Assembly: GCA_903875425.1 (NCBI GenBank)
Contig: CAIQWC010000030.1
Location: forward strand, 1-49,941
Direction: 5' to 3'
DNA: 49,941 bases
DNA from: an uncultured Actinomycetes bacterium
GTDB taxonomy: Bacteria; Actinomycetota; Acidimicrobiia; Acidimicrobiales; RAAP-2
A program made the position numbers and the translations under genes. Under the pieces are notes generated by a model that saw only the letters and a list, made by a program, of their open reading frames with translations, did not search any database and was not told where the DNA came from. This document shows, piece by piece, positions 7,827 to 14,837 of the stretch; within the stretch, counting starts at the first letter, position 1; each line of letters starts with the position of its first letter.

Positions 7827-8012
7827 ATGGTGAGCGAACTAAACGAACTCTCAGGAACTCTTGATGCGGTGGAAGCCGCTATGGCCCGACTCGATGATGG
7901 TACCTATGGAACCTGCGAAGTCTGCGCGAGCGCCATCGATGACCAGCGCTTAGAGATCGACGCCACAGCCCTTCGTTGCACGACGTGTGCGTTGACGCGA
8001 AACGACGGCTGA
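7827..8012 (+). CDS. small TraR/DksA-type zinc-finger protein
   Basis: A 61-residue protein with an N-terminal helix and a four-cysteine zinc finger: Cys30, Cys33, Cys51 and Cys54 (CEVC then CTTC, 17 residues between pairs). The stretch LDDGTYGTCEVC is the signature of DksA/TraR proteins, whose larger members insert into the RNA polymerase secondary channel. This one is far shorter than DksA (about 150) and lacks the long coiled-coil with its acidic tip, so polymerase binding is uncertain. AAGGTGA overlapping the end of the channel gene is a likely ribosome-binding site, so the two genes are probably cotranscribed. Confidence 0.85.
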   Translation: MVSELNELSGTLDAVEAAMARLDDGTYGTCEVCASAIDDQRLEIDATALRCTTCALTRNDG

Positions 8013-8047
8013 GTCGCCAGCACGTCGCCAGAGACTCAGCCGCCGTT
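8001..8047. terminator. strong hairpin between convergent genes, probable bidirectional terminator
   Basis: The 15-base arms at 8001-8015 and 8033-8047 pair with one mismatch around a 17-base loop. The left arm overlaps the end of the zinc-finger gene, and the right arm ends 28 bases before the sodN stop. There is only a short T tract on one side, so it may act as a bidirectional or protein-assisted terminator. Confidence 0.65.
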
Positions 8048-8074
8048 TGGCCAATATGGTGAGCGAGATACTCG

Positions 8075-8491
8075 CTACTTCTTGGAGTCCCAGAAGATCT
8101 CGGCGATGGCGTCAATCTCGTCGAGGAGGCGCTGGCCGACGGCTGCATCATTGGTCTTCTTCGTCTCTCCCGCAGTCTTGGTGGCTTTCCAGACGAGGTC
8201 GTGGAGGTTGGGGTACTTCTCAAGGTGTTCGGGCTTAAAGTAGTCAGTCCAAAGAACCCAGAGGTGGTGCTTGACGGCCTCGGAGCGCTCTTCCTTGACA
8301 AGGATGGCTCGCGTGATGAAGTCGCGGTCATCAGATGCGGTGATCTTCTCCTGCGCTGCCTTGACGCTTTGGGCTTCGATACGAGCCTGAATCGGATCGT
8401 AGACACCACAGGGTAGATCGCAGTGGGCTGAAACGGTGGCCGGGACGAAAACCCGGTCAGCCATGGTGAGTACTCGGTCGATGAGGCGCAT
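8075..8491 (-). CDS. sodN: nickel superoxide dismutase precursor
   Basis: A 138-residue cytosolic Ni-dependent superoxide dismutase, which converts superoxide to O2 and H2O2. The nickel hook HCDLPCGVY starts at His23. In the known enzymes the preceding residues (here 22) are removed so that His1, Cys2 and Cys6 of the mature chain bind nickel; these correspond to His23, Cys24 and Cys28. The rest is a helical bundle with the family's WTDYFKPEHLEKYP region. The ATG at 8491 has AGGAG a few bases upstream. It is divergent from sodX, which encodes the likely maturation protease, across a 61-base promoter region. Expression in related actinobacteria is nickel-responsive (Nur); I did not identify a Nur box. 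Confidence 0.97.
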   Translation of the reverse strand: MRLIDRVLTMADRVFVPATVSAHCDLPCGVYDPIQARIEAQSVKAAQEKITASDDRDFITRAILVKEERSEAVKHHLWVLWTDYFKPEHLEKYPNLHDLVWKATKTAGETKKTNDAAVGQRLLDEIDAIAEIFWDSKK

Positions 8492-8539
8492 CGTGTCTCC
8501 TGTCAGTGATGGTTGACCGCTTAGGTGGCGGCCACCGTG

Positions 8540-8545
8540 GATAAT
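8540..8545 (+). promoter_or_regulatory. candidate -10 hexamer (GATAAT) of sodX
   Basis: The hexamer ends seven bases before the GTG at 8553, matching the geometry of a leaderless transcript. It covers part of the alternative ATG at 8544, so using it would exclude that start. Confidence 0.4.
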
Positions 8546-8552
8546 GAATGGT

Positions 8553-8951
8553 GTGCCTCAGACCTTAGCGACCTCAACGCGCCGGTGGCTACGCCGTAGT
8601 ATCGCGCTCGCTGTCGTGGGGGCCTTGGGGCTGGCCTTCGATCGCTTCTTGCTCCGCGTAGCAGTGGAGGGCAACTCGATGGTTCCGACCTTGCTCCCAG
8701 GGGATCGCCTGTTATTTCGACGGGTGTGGAGATCGTCGAGCTTGGCCGTGGGCATGGTGGTCTGCTTTCAAGATCCTCGACGCGGCGAGGATCGATGGCT
8801 AGTAAAGCGCATTGCTTCTCTTGACAATGGGCTGGCTGAGGTGGCGGGGGATAACACCACAGCCTCTACTGATAGCCGGGAATTTGGCTCGATTCCGCTC
8901 TCGGAACTGCGCTGGGTGCTGGTTCGGCGATACAACCGGGCTGGCCCCTAG
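8553..8951 (+). CDS. sodX: SodX, nickel superoxide dismutase maturation protease (signal-peptidase-like, S24/S26)
   Basis: A 132-residue serine protease of the LexA/type I signal-peptidase fold. It has one N-terminal membrane helix, the catalytic Ser in GNSMVPTLLPGD and the general-base Lys in RWLVKRIA. Pairing with sodN identifies it as the peptidase that trims the SodN leader. The start is uncertain: the open frame allows ATG 8544 (135 residues), but a GATAAT hexamer seven bases before the in-frame GTG at 8553 suggests a leaderless message starting there. At about 130 residues it has the usual SodX size and lacks the extra domains of full signal peptidase I. Confidence 0.9.
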   Translation: MPQTLATSTRRWLRRSIALAVVGALGLAFDRFLLRVAVEGNSMVPTLLPGDRLLFRRVWRSSSLAVGMVVCFQDPRRGEDRWLVKRIASLDNGLAEVAGDNTTASTDSREFGSIPLSELRWVLVRRYNRAGP

Positions 8952-8961
8952 GGGATGCTCC

Positions 8962-8967
8962 TAGGCT
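8962..8967 (+). promoter_or_regulatory. -10 hexamer TAGGCT, leaderless promoter of the XRE gene
   Basis: TAGGCT fits TANNNT and ends six bases before the GTG at 8974, in the 22-base gap after sodX. No Shine-Dalgarno with normal spacing and no clear -35 box are visible. The same spacing recurs upstream of proC and hemB. Confidence 0.6.
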
Positions 8968-8973
8968 GGAAGC

Positions 8974-9360
8974 GTGCGCAACGACCCGACCCAGCGTCTC
9001 GTTGATCTTGGCGACTTTATTCGCCAACAACGATCGAGTGCGCGCATGAGCCTGCGTCGCCTTTCAGAAGTTGCCGGAATTTCTAACCCCTACCTCTCTC
9101 AAATTGAGCGAGGACTTCGCCGACCGAGCGCCGAGATCCTCCAACAAATTGCGCGCGGCTTGGCAATTTCCGCCGAAACGCTCTATGTGCGAGCGGGGAT
9201 ATTGGACCGCGAAGAGACTGGTGACCTTGTAGAACACATTTTGGGAGACCCCAAGTTAAACGCTGACCAGCGCCACGCACTGATTCAGATCTACCGATCC
9301 TTTGTCGGTGAACCCGATGGTGTCGTCGCGACGATTCCATCTTCGAAGGACCCAACGTGA
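8974..9360 (+). CDS. XRE-family transcriptional regulator
   Basis: A 128-residue DNA-binding protein with an N-terminal Cro/CI helix-turn-helix at about residues 10-66; the recognition region includes SLRRLSEVAGISNPYLSQIE followed by RGLRRPS. The C-terminal 60 residues are helical and carry no ligand domain I can identify. It starts with a GTG six bases after a TAGGCT hexamer. Its TGA overlaps the GTG start of mshA by four bases, so regulator and glycosyltransferase are translationally coupled. It may respond to thiol or envelope status and control the mycothiol operon; that is inference from position only. Confidence 0.88.
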   Translation: MRNDPTQRLVDLGDFIRQQRSSARMSLRRLSEVAGISNPYLSQIERGLRRPSAEILQQIARGLAISAETLYVRAGILDREETGDLVEHILGDPKLNADQRHALIQIYRSFVGEPDGVVATIPSSKDPT

Positions 9361-10616
9361 AGCGCATCGCGATCCTCTCCCTCCATACCTCGCCGCTCGA
9401 GCAACCAGGTACGGGTGACGGCGGTGGCATGAATGTCTATGTTCGAGAACTCGCTGCCGCGCTTGCACGGCGCGGGAATCGCTGCGACGTATTCACTCGT
9501 TCGACGAGCCCCGGACTCCCTCGGAGTGCGGTGGTAGAACCCGGTTTCGTTGTGCACCATGTGGAAGCCGGTGTTGAAGGCGCCATGGCCAAGGAGGATC
9601 TCGGTGCCGTGGTGCCGGAGTTCACTGACCGCGTTCTTTCCTTGATGACCACGCCGAGTGGCGCTCCTATCGGCGTAGCCGACGGTGGACCCTTCGACAT
9701 TGTGCACGCAAACTATTGGCTATCGGGCTTGAGTGGTCACCTGATAAAGCATGAACTTGACTTACCGCTTATCTCAACCTTCCACACACTCGATCGCGTC
9801 AAAGCCGAAGCGGTTCCTGAAGAGCAAGATGCACCATGGCGTGCTGAAGCCGAGGCCACCATTATCGGCTGCTCCGATGCAGTCTTGGCTTCGTGTTCGG
9901 TGGAGGCCGAGCAACTCATGAGCCTCTACGGCGCGCGTCCTGAGCAAGTTGAGATTGTTTCACCCGGCGTCGACCACGCTTTTTTCGCTCCGGGTAATCG
10001 TGTGCAAGCTCGCCGGGCCCTCGGGTTGCCAGAGACGGGATCAATCTTGCTCTTCGTTGGCCGAATCCAACCGTTAAAGGGTGCGAACATCGCGGTCGAA
10101 ACCTTGGCCGAACTCAGAGCCAATGGCCACGACGCAACCTTGGTCATCGTGGGAGGCCCCTCGGGGGTCCTGGGAGCAGCAACGATGGCAGAGGTCCACG
10201 AACTTGTTGAACGCCATGGACTTCGCGATTCGGTCATGTTTAGGCCACCGCAGCCCCACGAACTCCTGAGCTCGTATTTCCGGGCGGCTGATCTCACCAT
10301 TTGCCCCTCGCGCTCGGAGAGTTTTGGACTCGTGGCCCTGGAATCAGCAACCTGTGGCACCCCGACCGTTGCTTCAGCGGTGGGGGGTCTCACCAGTGTC
10401 ATCCAAGACGGGCAAACAGGTCTCTTGGTTGAAGGTCACGAACCCCTGGCCTTCGCTCGCGCTGCGAGATCCTTACTTGAGAACCCGAGCGTCTATGGCG
10501 CCATGGTCTCGGCAGGTGTTCTCGATGCGCAGCGTTACTCATGGCGTGCTGCTGCTGAGCGCCTTGATCTGCTCTTCGAGCGTCTGAGTTCGCGCGAGCT
10601 CGTCACGTGCCGCTGA
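9357..10616 (+). CDS. mshA: D-inositol-3-phosphate glycosyltransferase (mycothiol biosynthesis)
   Basis: A 419-residue GT4-family retaining glycosyltransferase with a GT-B fold. MshA transfers GlcNAc from UDP-GlcNAc to 1L-myo-inositol-1-phosphate, the first step toward mycothiol, the main actinobacterial thiol. The sequence has the MshA-type N-terminal motif GTGDGGGMNVYVRELA, then HANYWLSG, STFHTL, and the C-domain LFVGRIQPLKG. The donor-site CPSRSESFGLVALE carries the EX7E-type Glu pair. A YbjN-like gene follows, as it does next to mshA in mycobacteria. The other mycothiol genes are not in the window. It starts at GTG 9357 within the stop of the XRE gene. Confidence 0.92.
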   Translation: MKRIAILSLHTSPLEQPGTGDGGGMNVYVRELAAALARRGNRCDVFTRSTSPGLPRSAVVEPGFVVHHVEAGVEGAMAKEDLGAVVPEFTDRVLSLMTTPSGAPIGVADGGPFDIVHANYWLSGLSGHLIKHELDLPLISTFHTLDRVKAEAVPEEQDAPWRAEAEATIIGCSDAVLASCSVEAEQLMSLYGARPEQVEIVSPGVDHAFFAPGNRVQARRALGLPETGSILLFVGRIQPLKGANIAVETLAELRANGHDATLVIVGGPSGVLGAATMAEVHELVERHGLRDSVMFRPPQPHELLSSYFRAADLTICPSRSESFGLVALESATCGTPTVASAVGGLTSVIQDGQTGLLVEGHEPLAFARAARSLLENPSVYGAMVSAGVLDAQRYSWRAAAERLDLLFERLSSRELVTCR

Positions 10617-10619
10617 GCC

Positions 10620-11105
10620 ATGGAGGCTACTGAGCTCATCGATGATGAATCAAGGGAGCGCGTTGTCGCTGTCGTATCGCAGTGGGCCCAAGCCTTAGTC
10701 GCCGACAACGCGGTGGTTGGCTACGAGTACATTCCTCGCGACCAAAGTGATGGCCTCGATCGCTGGCTACTTCGCTTTGAGGGGATCGATCGCGACTTCA
10801 TTACGATTTGGTTCACGCTGGACCAGCGAACGCTGCGCTTTGAGACGCAGTTCATGCCCTGCCTCGAAGGTCATGAGGATCAGGTATTGGCCTACTTGAT
10901 GAAGTGCAATGCCCAGCTGCTAGGGATGGCATTTGCAATCGGGCCCGAAGCCTCGATCTACCTCATGGGTCGGATCCCAGCCACCACGCTCAACGCGGAT
11001 GCCCTCGACACGGTTGCTGGGTGCACCTTGGCCTACGTTGAAAACCACTTCGCCACCGCTATGTCCCTTGCGTTCCCCGAGCGTTATCGCCGAAGAAAGG
11101 TCTAA
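10620..11105 (+). CDS. YbjN-domain protein
   Basis: A 161-residue soluble protein of the YbjN/type III secretion chaperone-like fold (alpha/beta). It begins with an acidic helix, has aromatic-rich strands (TIWFTLDQRTLRFETQF) and ends in a helix with LAYVENHF. In mycobacteria a YbjN-like gene also follows mshA, and the two genes here are three bases apart. The molecular role of the family is unproven; proposals include chaperone or stress-related functions. No Shine-Dalgarno site is visible at the ATG, consistent with coupling to mshA. Confidence 0.8.
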   Translation: MEATELIDDESRERVVAVVSQWAQALVADNAVVGYEYIPRDQSDGLDRWLLRFEGIDRDFITIWFTLDQRTLRFETQFMPCLEGHEDQVLAYLMKCNAQLLGMAFAIGPEASIYLMGRIPATTLNADALDTVAGCTLAYVENHFATAMSLAFPERYRRRKV

Positions 11106-11119
11106 TCGGCACCGTCTTG

Positions 11120-11125
11120 TAGCCT
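11120..11125 (+). promoter_or_regulatory. -10 hexamer TAGCCT, leaderless promoter of proC
   Basis: TAGCCT fits TANNNT and ends exactly six bases before the proC ATG at 11132. No ribosome-binding site lies in the 26-base gap. It would start the proC-haem transcript at the A of the start codon. Confidence 0.6.
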
Positions 11126-11131
11126 TGACAC

Positions 11132-11938
11132 ATGGCAGCAACGCTCTTAGTTCTTGGCGGTGGACGCATGGGCTCAGCCTTGCTGAGTGGCATCTTCGCT
11201 GGCGGTTCGCTTCAACCCGAAGACGTGGTCGTCGTCGAGCCCGGCGTCGAGCGCCGCGCCGTTCTTGCTCTGAGCTTCCCGGGCGTCACGCTTGTCGATA
11301 CGCCTGAGATTGAACACATCGATGAGAAGACTGGCGTCTTGCTTTGTGTAAAACCTGATATCGCCGAATCGGTATGCCGCCTTGTCGGCGGCCTGGGTGC
11401 CCAGCGCATCATGTCGGTGGTCGCCGGCGTCAACGCTGCTCGACTCGAAGCCACGCTGCCTGGTCCCATCTCGGTGGTGCGCGCCATGCCCAATACACCC
11501 GCGCTTGTCGGTGCTGGGATGACCGTGATTTCCGGTGGCAGCCACGTCACAAAGGAAGACCTCGATTGGGCGGAAGATCTTCTCTCTTGCGTAGGAGCGG
11601 TCATTCGTCTCCCCGAGCGTCACCTTGATGCGGTTACCGGTTTATCTGGTTCGGGTCCGGCGTACATCTTCTTGGTGGCTGAATCATTGATTGAAGCGGG
11701 AGTGGCTGCGGGCTTGCCTCGCGACGTGGCGGGAACCTTGGCTGCACAGACTATTTATGGCGCAGGCAAGATGCTCGTGGAGACCGGCGAAAGCGCTGAA
11801 GCGCTGCGCGCAGCGGTAACCTCCCCAGGCGGCACAACGGCTGCCGGCCTTCGAGCGCTCGAATCTCGAGCGGCACGCTCGGCCATCTTCGAAGCGGTGA
11901 TGGCTTCGGCCGAGCGTTCTAAGAACCTTGGACGTTAG
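11132..11938 (+). CDS. proC: pyrroline-5-carboxylate reductase
   Basis: A 268-residue cytosolic enzyme that reduces delta-1-pyrroline-5-carboxylate to L-proline with NAD(P)H, the last step of proline synthesis. The Rossmann motif GGGRMGSA lies at 9-16. The C-terminal dimerisation and substrate segment contains GLSGSGPAY and the family signature region with TSPGGTTAAGL. Its length is normal. It heads a run of same-strand genes that continues with hemA 13 bases later. Proximity of proC to hemA/hemC is common in actinobacteria. The promoter appears leaderless. Confidence 0.96.
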   Translation: MAATLLVLGGGRMGSALLSGIFAGGSLQPEDVVVVEPGVERRAVLALSFPGVTLVDTPEIEHIDEKTGVLLCVKPDIAESVCRLVGGLGAQRIMSVVAGVNAARLEATLPGPISVVRAMPNTPALVGAGMTVISGGSHVTKEDLDWAEDLLSCVGAVIRLPERHLDAVTGLSGSGPAYIFLVAESLIEAGVAAGLPRDVAGTLAAQTIYGAGKMLVETGESAEALRAAVTSPGGTTAAGLRALESRAARSAIFEAVMASAERSKNLGR

Positions 11939-11951
11939 GAGTATCTGAGCC

Positions 11952-13211
11952 GTGCCTACTGTCGTTATCGGCCTCGACCATGGCAAAGCTCCGCTCGATG
12001 TCCTTGAGCAGGTCACCGTTGGGGATCGAGAAATCTCTGATGTTCTGCGTTCATTAATTGCCAATGAGAACATTCAAGAAGTAGCCCTCGTTTCGACCTG
12101 TCTACGAACGGAAATTTATGTCGTGGCGGATCGATTTCATGATGCTGTCGATGATGCTACGGCGCTCCTCGCTCATCGTGCAGGACGCGATAACGCTGAC
12201 GTGGAAGCGCTCGAGTCTGTGTACTTTGATCGCGGGGCAGCCATCCACCTCTTTCGAGTAGCAGCTGGATTGGAATCGGTAGTTCCTGGCGAAACCGAAG
12301 TGCTCGGTCAGATTCGGCGTTCCATCGAGCGGGCCATTGACGATGGTACCGCGGGACCGCAACTCGAGGGCCTGTTTCGTAGTGCCATCCAGGCGGGCCG
12401 GCGCGTACGTAACGAGACCACGATTGCCAGAGGAAGCGCCTCCTTTGGGCAAGCGGCCGTCGCGATGGCACAACGCCACATGGGTAACAGTCTCGAAGGG
12501 ACCAAGGTGGTCGTCCTCGGCGCAGGCGCGCTCGGTTCTGGTGTTGTCAAAGCCTTGGTTGATTCTTCGTCCGTGCCGGCACCCGCCGACGTTGTGGTGG
12601 TGAACCGCACGCTCGAAACTGCCCAAACGCTGGTCAGCGTCGTAGGCTCGGTGTCTCGCGCTGTCGCCTTTGATCAGCTGGCCCTAGAACTGAGGCAAGC
12701 GCAGGTACTGATTTCAGCGGTCGAAGCTGATGGCATCGTTATTGGAGATGATTTCGTAGCCGGTTCATCGCTGCAACTCATCGTTGATCTCGGCATGCCT
12801 CGAACCGTGTCATCCTCAGTGACGCAGGGAACTATCTCCCTACTCGATGTAGAGGATTTGGGCCGTGAAGTAGACGTTGCCATGCAAGGTCGTCGTGGAG
12901 AAATCGACGCAGCTGCCCAGATCGTATTGGAAGAAGTGACGCGCTATCTCGAAGATCAGCGAGGTCGCGGGGCTGCACCAACCATTGTGTCGCTACGCGA
13001 ACAATTCGAAGAGATTCGCGTGGCGGAATTGCAGCGTCGCGACATCGACTTGGCCTCCTTCACTCCAGCACAACGAGAAGTCGTAGACGCGCTCACGCGC
13101 TCCTTGCTAGCAAAGTTGCTTCACGGACCAACGATGGCGCTCAAGGACTCGGCGGGAACGCTTCGTGGTGAACGCCTCATTGATGCGGTTCGATCCCTGT
13201 TTGAGCAGTGA
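11952..13211 (+). CDS. hemA: glutamyl-tRNA reductase
   Basis: A 419-residue NADPH-dependent enzyme that reduces glutamyl-tRNA(Glu) to glutamate-1-semialdehyde, the committed step of the C5 haem pathway. The catalytic domain has the nucleophile Cys50 in VSTCLRTEIY. Family members nearly always read CNRTE, so the Asn-to-Leu change next to the Cys is unusual. The substrate-binding HLFRVAAGLESVVPGET follows, then the NADPH domain with LGAGALGSG and the C-terminal dimerisation helices. The GTG at 11952 has AGGAG upstream (spacing about 10). Its TGA overlaps the hemC GTG by four bases. Confidence 0.96.
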   Translation: MPTVVIGLDHGKAPLDVLEQVTVGDREISDVLRSLIANENIQEVALVSTCLRTEIYVVADRFHDAVDDATALLAHRAGRDNADVEALESVYFDRGAAIHLFRVAAGLESVVPGETEVLGQIRRSIERAIDDGTAGPQLEGLFRSAIQAGRRVRNETTIARGSASFGQAAVAMAQRHMGNSLEGTKVVVLGAGALGSGVVKALVDSSSVPAPADVVVVNRTLETAQTLVSVVGSVSRAVAFDQLALELRQAQVLISAVEADGIVIGDDFVAGSSLQLIVDLGMPRTVSSSVTQGTISLLDVEDLGREVDVAMQGRRGEIDAAAQIVLEEVTRYLEDQRGRGAAPTIVSLREQFEEIRVAELQRRDIDLASFTPAQREVVDALTRSLLAKLLHGPTMALKDSAGTLRGERLIDAVRSLFEQ

Positions 13212-14104
13212 GCGTGCATCGCCTTCGCCTCGCGACCCGGGGATCGCCATTGGCGCTGGCCCAGGCTGAGGGAGTCGCCAACTACCTCAGCCGCTGTCAC
13301 CCTGATCTCGTATGCGACGTCGTGGTCATAGAAACCGAAGGTGACCACGACCAGACCACGCCCTTGCGCGTCTTGGGCGGCCAAGGCGTCTTTGTGAAAC
13401 ACATTCAACGAGCCGTACTTGAGGGCCAAGCTGATGTTGCCGTCCACTCGGCCAAGGATCTTCCTTCAGCCACTCCCGATGGTCTCGTGCTCGCGGCCTT
13501 TCCTGAACGCGCCGACCCCGCCGATGTGTTGGTCGGGGCGACGCTGGCCGGTTTAGGGCCAGGAGCCACCGTGGCCACGGGATCTCCTCGGCGCCGTGCC
13601 CTCTTGCTCGATCTTCGTCCTGACCTCAACGTGGTGGAGCTTCGCGGAAATATGGCGAGACGGCTAAGCACTCCTGGCCGTGAGGGGATCAACGCGGTTC
13701 TCGCGTCGGCAGCCGCTCTTGAGCGCTTAGGGGCCACCCCTGAGATTATCGAGCGACTCGAGCCAGAGTCCTTTACGCCACAAGTTGGTCAAGGCGCCCT
13801 GGCTTTGGAGACAAGAGACGACGAAACCGCAGCACTCATCGCTGCGATCACCGATAAAGAGGTTGAACGCTGCGTCCTTGCCGAGCGAGCCTTCCAGGCC
13901 ACCTTAGGGAGCGGATGCACCATTCCCGCCGGTGCGTGGGCCACCGTGTCGGGAGACACGATCACCTTGCGAGGAGTGCTGGCTCACGTTGATGGCCACG
14001 TGTTGTGTCGCGATCGCCAATTCGGTAGCGATCCCGTAGCACTAGGTCAATTGGTTGCCAACACGGTGCTCGAGGAATTCCAGCGACGTGTCGACCCTGC
14101 GTGA
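13208..14104 (+). CDS. hemC: porphobilinogen deaminase (hydroxymethylbilane synthase)
   Basis: A 298-residue enzyme that joins four porphobilinogen units into hydroxymethylbilane. Seen: LATRGSPLALAQA at the N-terminus, the catalytic Asp84 in HSAKDLP, Arg-rich ATGSPRRRA, and Cys237 in LGSGCTIPAG, which anchors the dipyrromethane cofactor. It begins with a GTG inside the hemA stop. Its own end overlaps the proposed hemD start by 17 bases, so three haem enzymes are translated in coupled fashion. Confidence 0.97.
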   Translation: MSVHRLRLATRGSPLALAQAEGVANYLSRCHPDLVCDVVVIETEGDHDQTTPLRVLGGQGVFVKHIQRAVLEGQADVAVHSAKDLPSATPDGLVLAAFPERADPADVLVGATLAGLGPGATVATGSPRRRALLLDLRPDLNVVELRGNMARRLSTPGREGINAVLASAAALERLGATPEIIERLEPESFTPQVGQGALALETRDDETAALIAAITDKEVERCVLAERAFQATLGSGCTIPAGAWATVSGDTITLRGVLAHVDGHVLCRDRQFGSDPVALGQLVANTVLEEFQRRVDPA

Positions 14105-14819
14105 TCGCCGTATCGTCGTTGCCCGCGACCCTGAGCGAGCGGCCCCGTTAGTTCGATACTGCCATGAGGCCGGAGCGCGAGCGAGTGCGCTTGCACTGAC
14201 ACAAAGTGTTGGTCCCCTCGATGGTGGATTAGCGCTCGAGGCTGCAGCGGATCGTATTGATGAGTTCGACTGGATCTTGTTCACGTCAGCTCGCGGTGTT
14301 CGCGCACTCGATTTGTATCCCTCGCTCGCCCACGCAACCCGGTATGCCTGCGTAGGGCCGAGTACCGCACAGGCACTCGAAACACGCGGATACCGTGCTG
14401 AGGTAGTTGCTTCGGGTGACGGGGGTGTCGCCTTAGCGGAGCTCTTGATTGCTCGCTATCCCGATGCGGGCCCCTTGCTCTTTATCGGCGCCCAGATCCC
14501 GGCCGGTGGCATGCTGGAACGACTCCGAGACGCAGGCATGATCGTCGAACACGTAGCCAGCTACGCCACCGTGCCCAGGGAGCTCACCGCAGGAGAGCTC
14601 GAATCTCTTGAAGCGGCGGATATCGTGGTCGTTGCTGCCCCGTCGGCCGTGTCTGCACTGGCTCGCTATGTGCTCCCATCCTCGGCAGTGCTCGTGGCGT
14701 CGGGACCCACGACTGCCCGTGCTGCTCGCGATGCCGGCTTCCGCGTCGTGGAGGCTTCATCATCGGATTTCCAAGCCGTTTTTGAAGCGCTGCAACACGC
14801 CGTGGAGTTCTTGAGTTGA
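14088..14819 (+). CDS. hemD: uroporphyrinogen-III synthase
   Basis: A protein of about 243 residues with the two-lobed fold of HemD, which closes and inverts ring D of hydroxymethylbilane. The family is poorly conserved. What can be seen is RRIVVARDPERAAPLV at the start, DWILFTSARGVRAL in lobe one, a central FIGAQIPAGG, and DIVVVAAPSAVSAL near the end. Position between hemC and hemB supports the call. I chose the GTG at 14088 with GAGGAA about ten bases upstream; an open frame reaches 14055. No SAM-dependent methyltransferase domain is fused to it, unlike some actinobacterial HemD proteins. Confidence 0.88.
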   Translation: MSTLRDRRIVVARDPERAAPLVRYCHEAGARASALALTQSVGPLDGGLALEAAADRIDEFDWILFTSARGVRALDLYPSLAHATRYACVGPSTAQALETRGYRAEVVASGDGGVALAELLIARYPDAGPLLFIGAQIPAGGMLERLRDAGMIVEHVASYATVPRELTAGELESLEAADIVVVAAPSAVSALARYVLPSSAVLVASGPTTARAARDAGFRVVEASSSDFQAVFEALQHAVEFLS

Positions 14820-14825
14820 ACCTCC

Positions 14826-14831
14826 TAGGCT
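14826..14831 (+). promoter_or_regulatory. -10 hexamer TAGGCT, internal leaderless promoter of hemB
   Basis: In the 18-base gap after hemD, TAGGCT ends exactly six bases before the hemB GTG at 14838. It is nearly identical in context (CTCCTAGGCTG) to the hexamer at 8962. It suggests hemB-hemL can be transcribed separately from hemACD. Confidence 0.6.
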
Positions 14832-14837
14832 GAAGGG

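Noticed and set aside
7879-8409. 176-codon minus-strand open frame across the hairpin and sodN
   Set aside because: Overlaps sodN in another frame on the same strand and the zinc-finger gene antisense; the product is Ser/Arg/Pro-rich and meaningless.
8553-8951. SodX as a general signal peptidase I (LepB)
   Set aside because: It is short and adjacent to sodN, which fits the dedicated SodN protease better.
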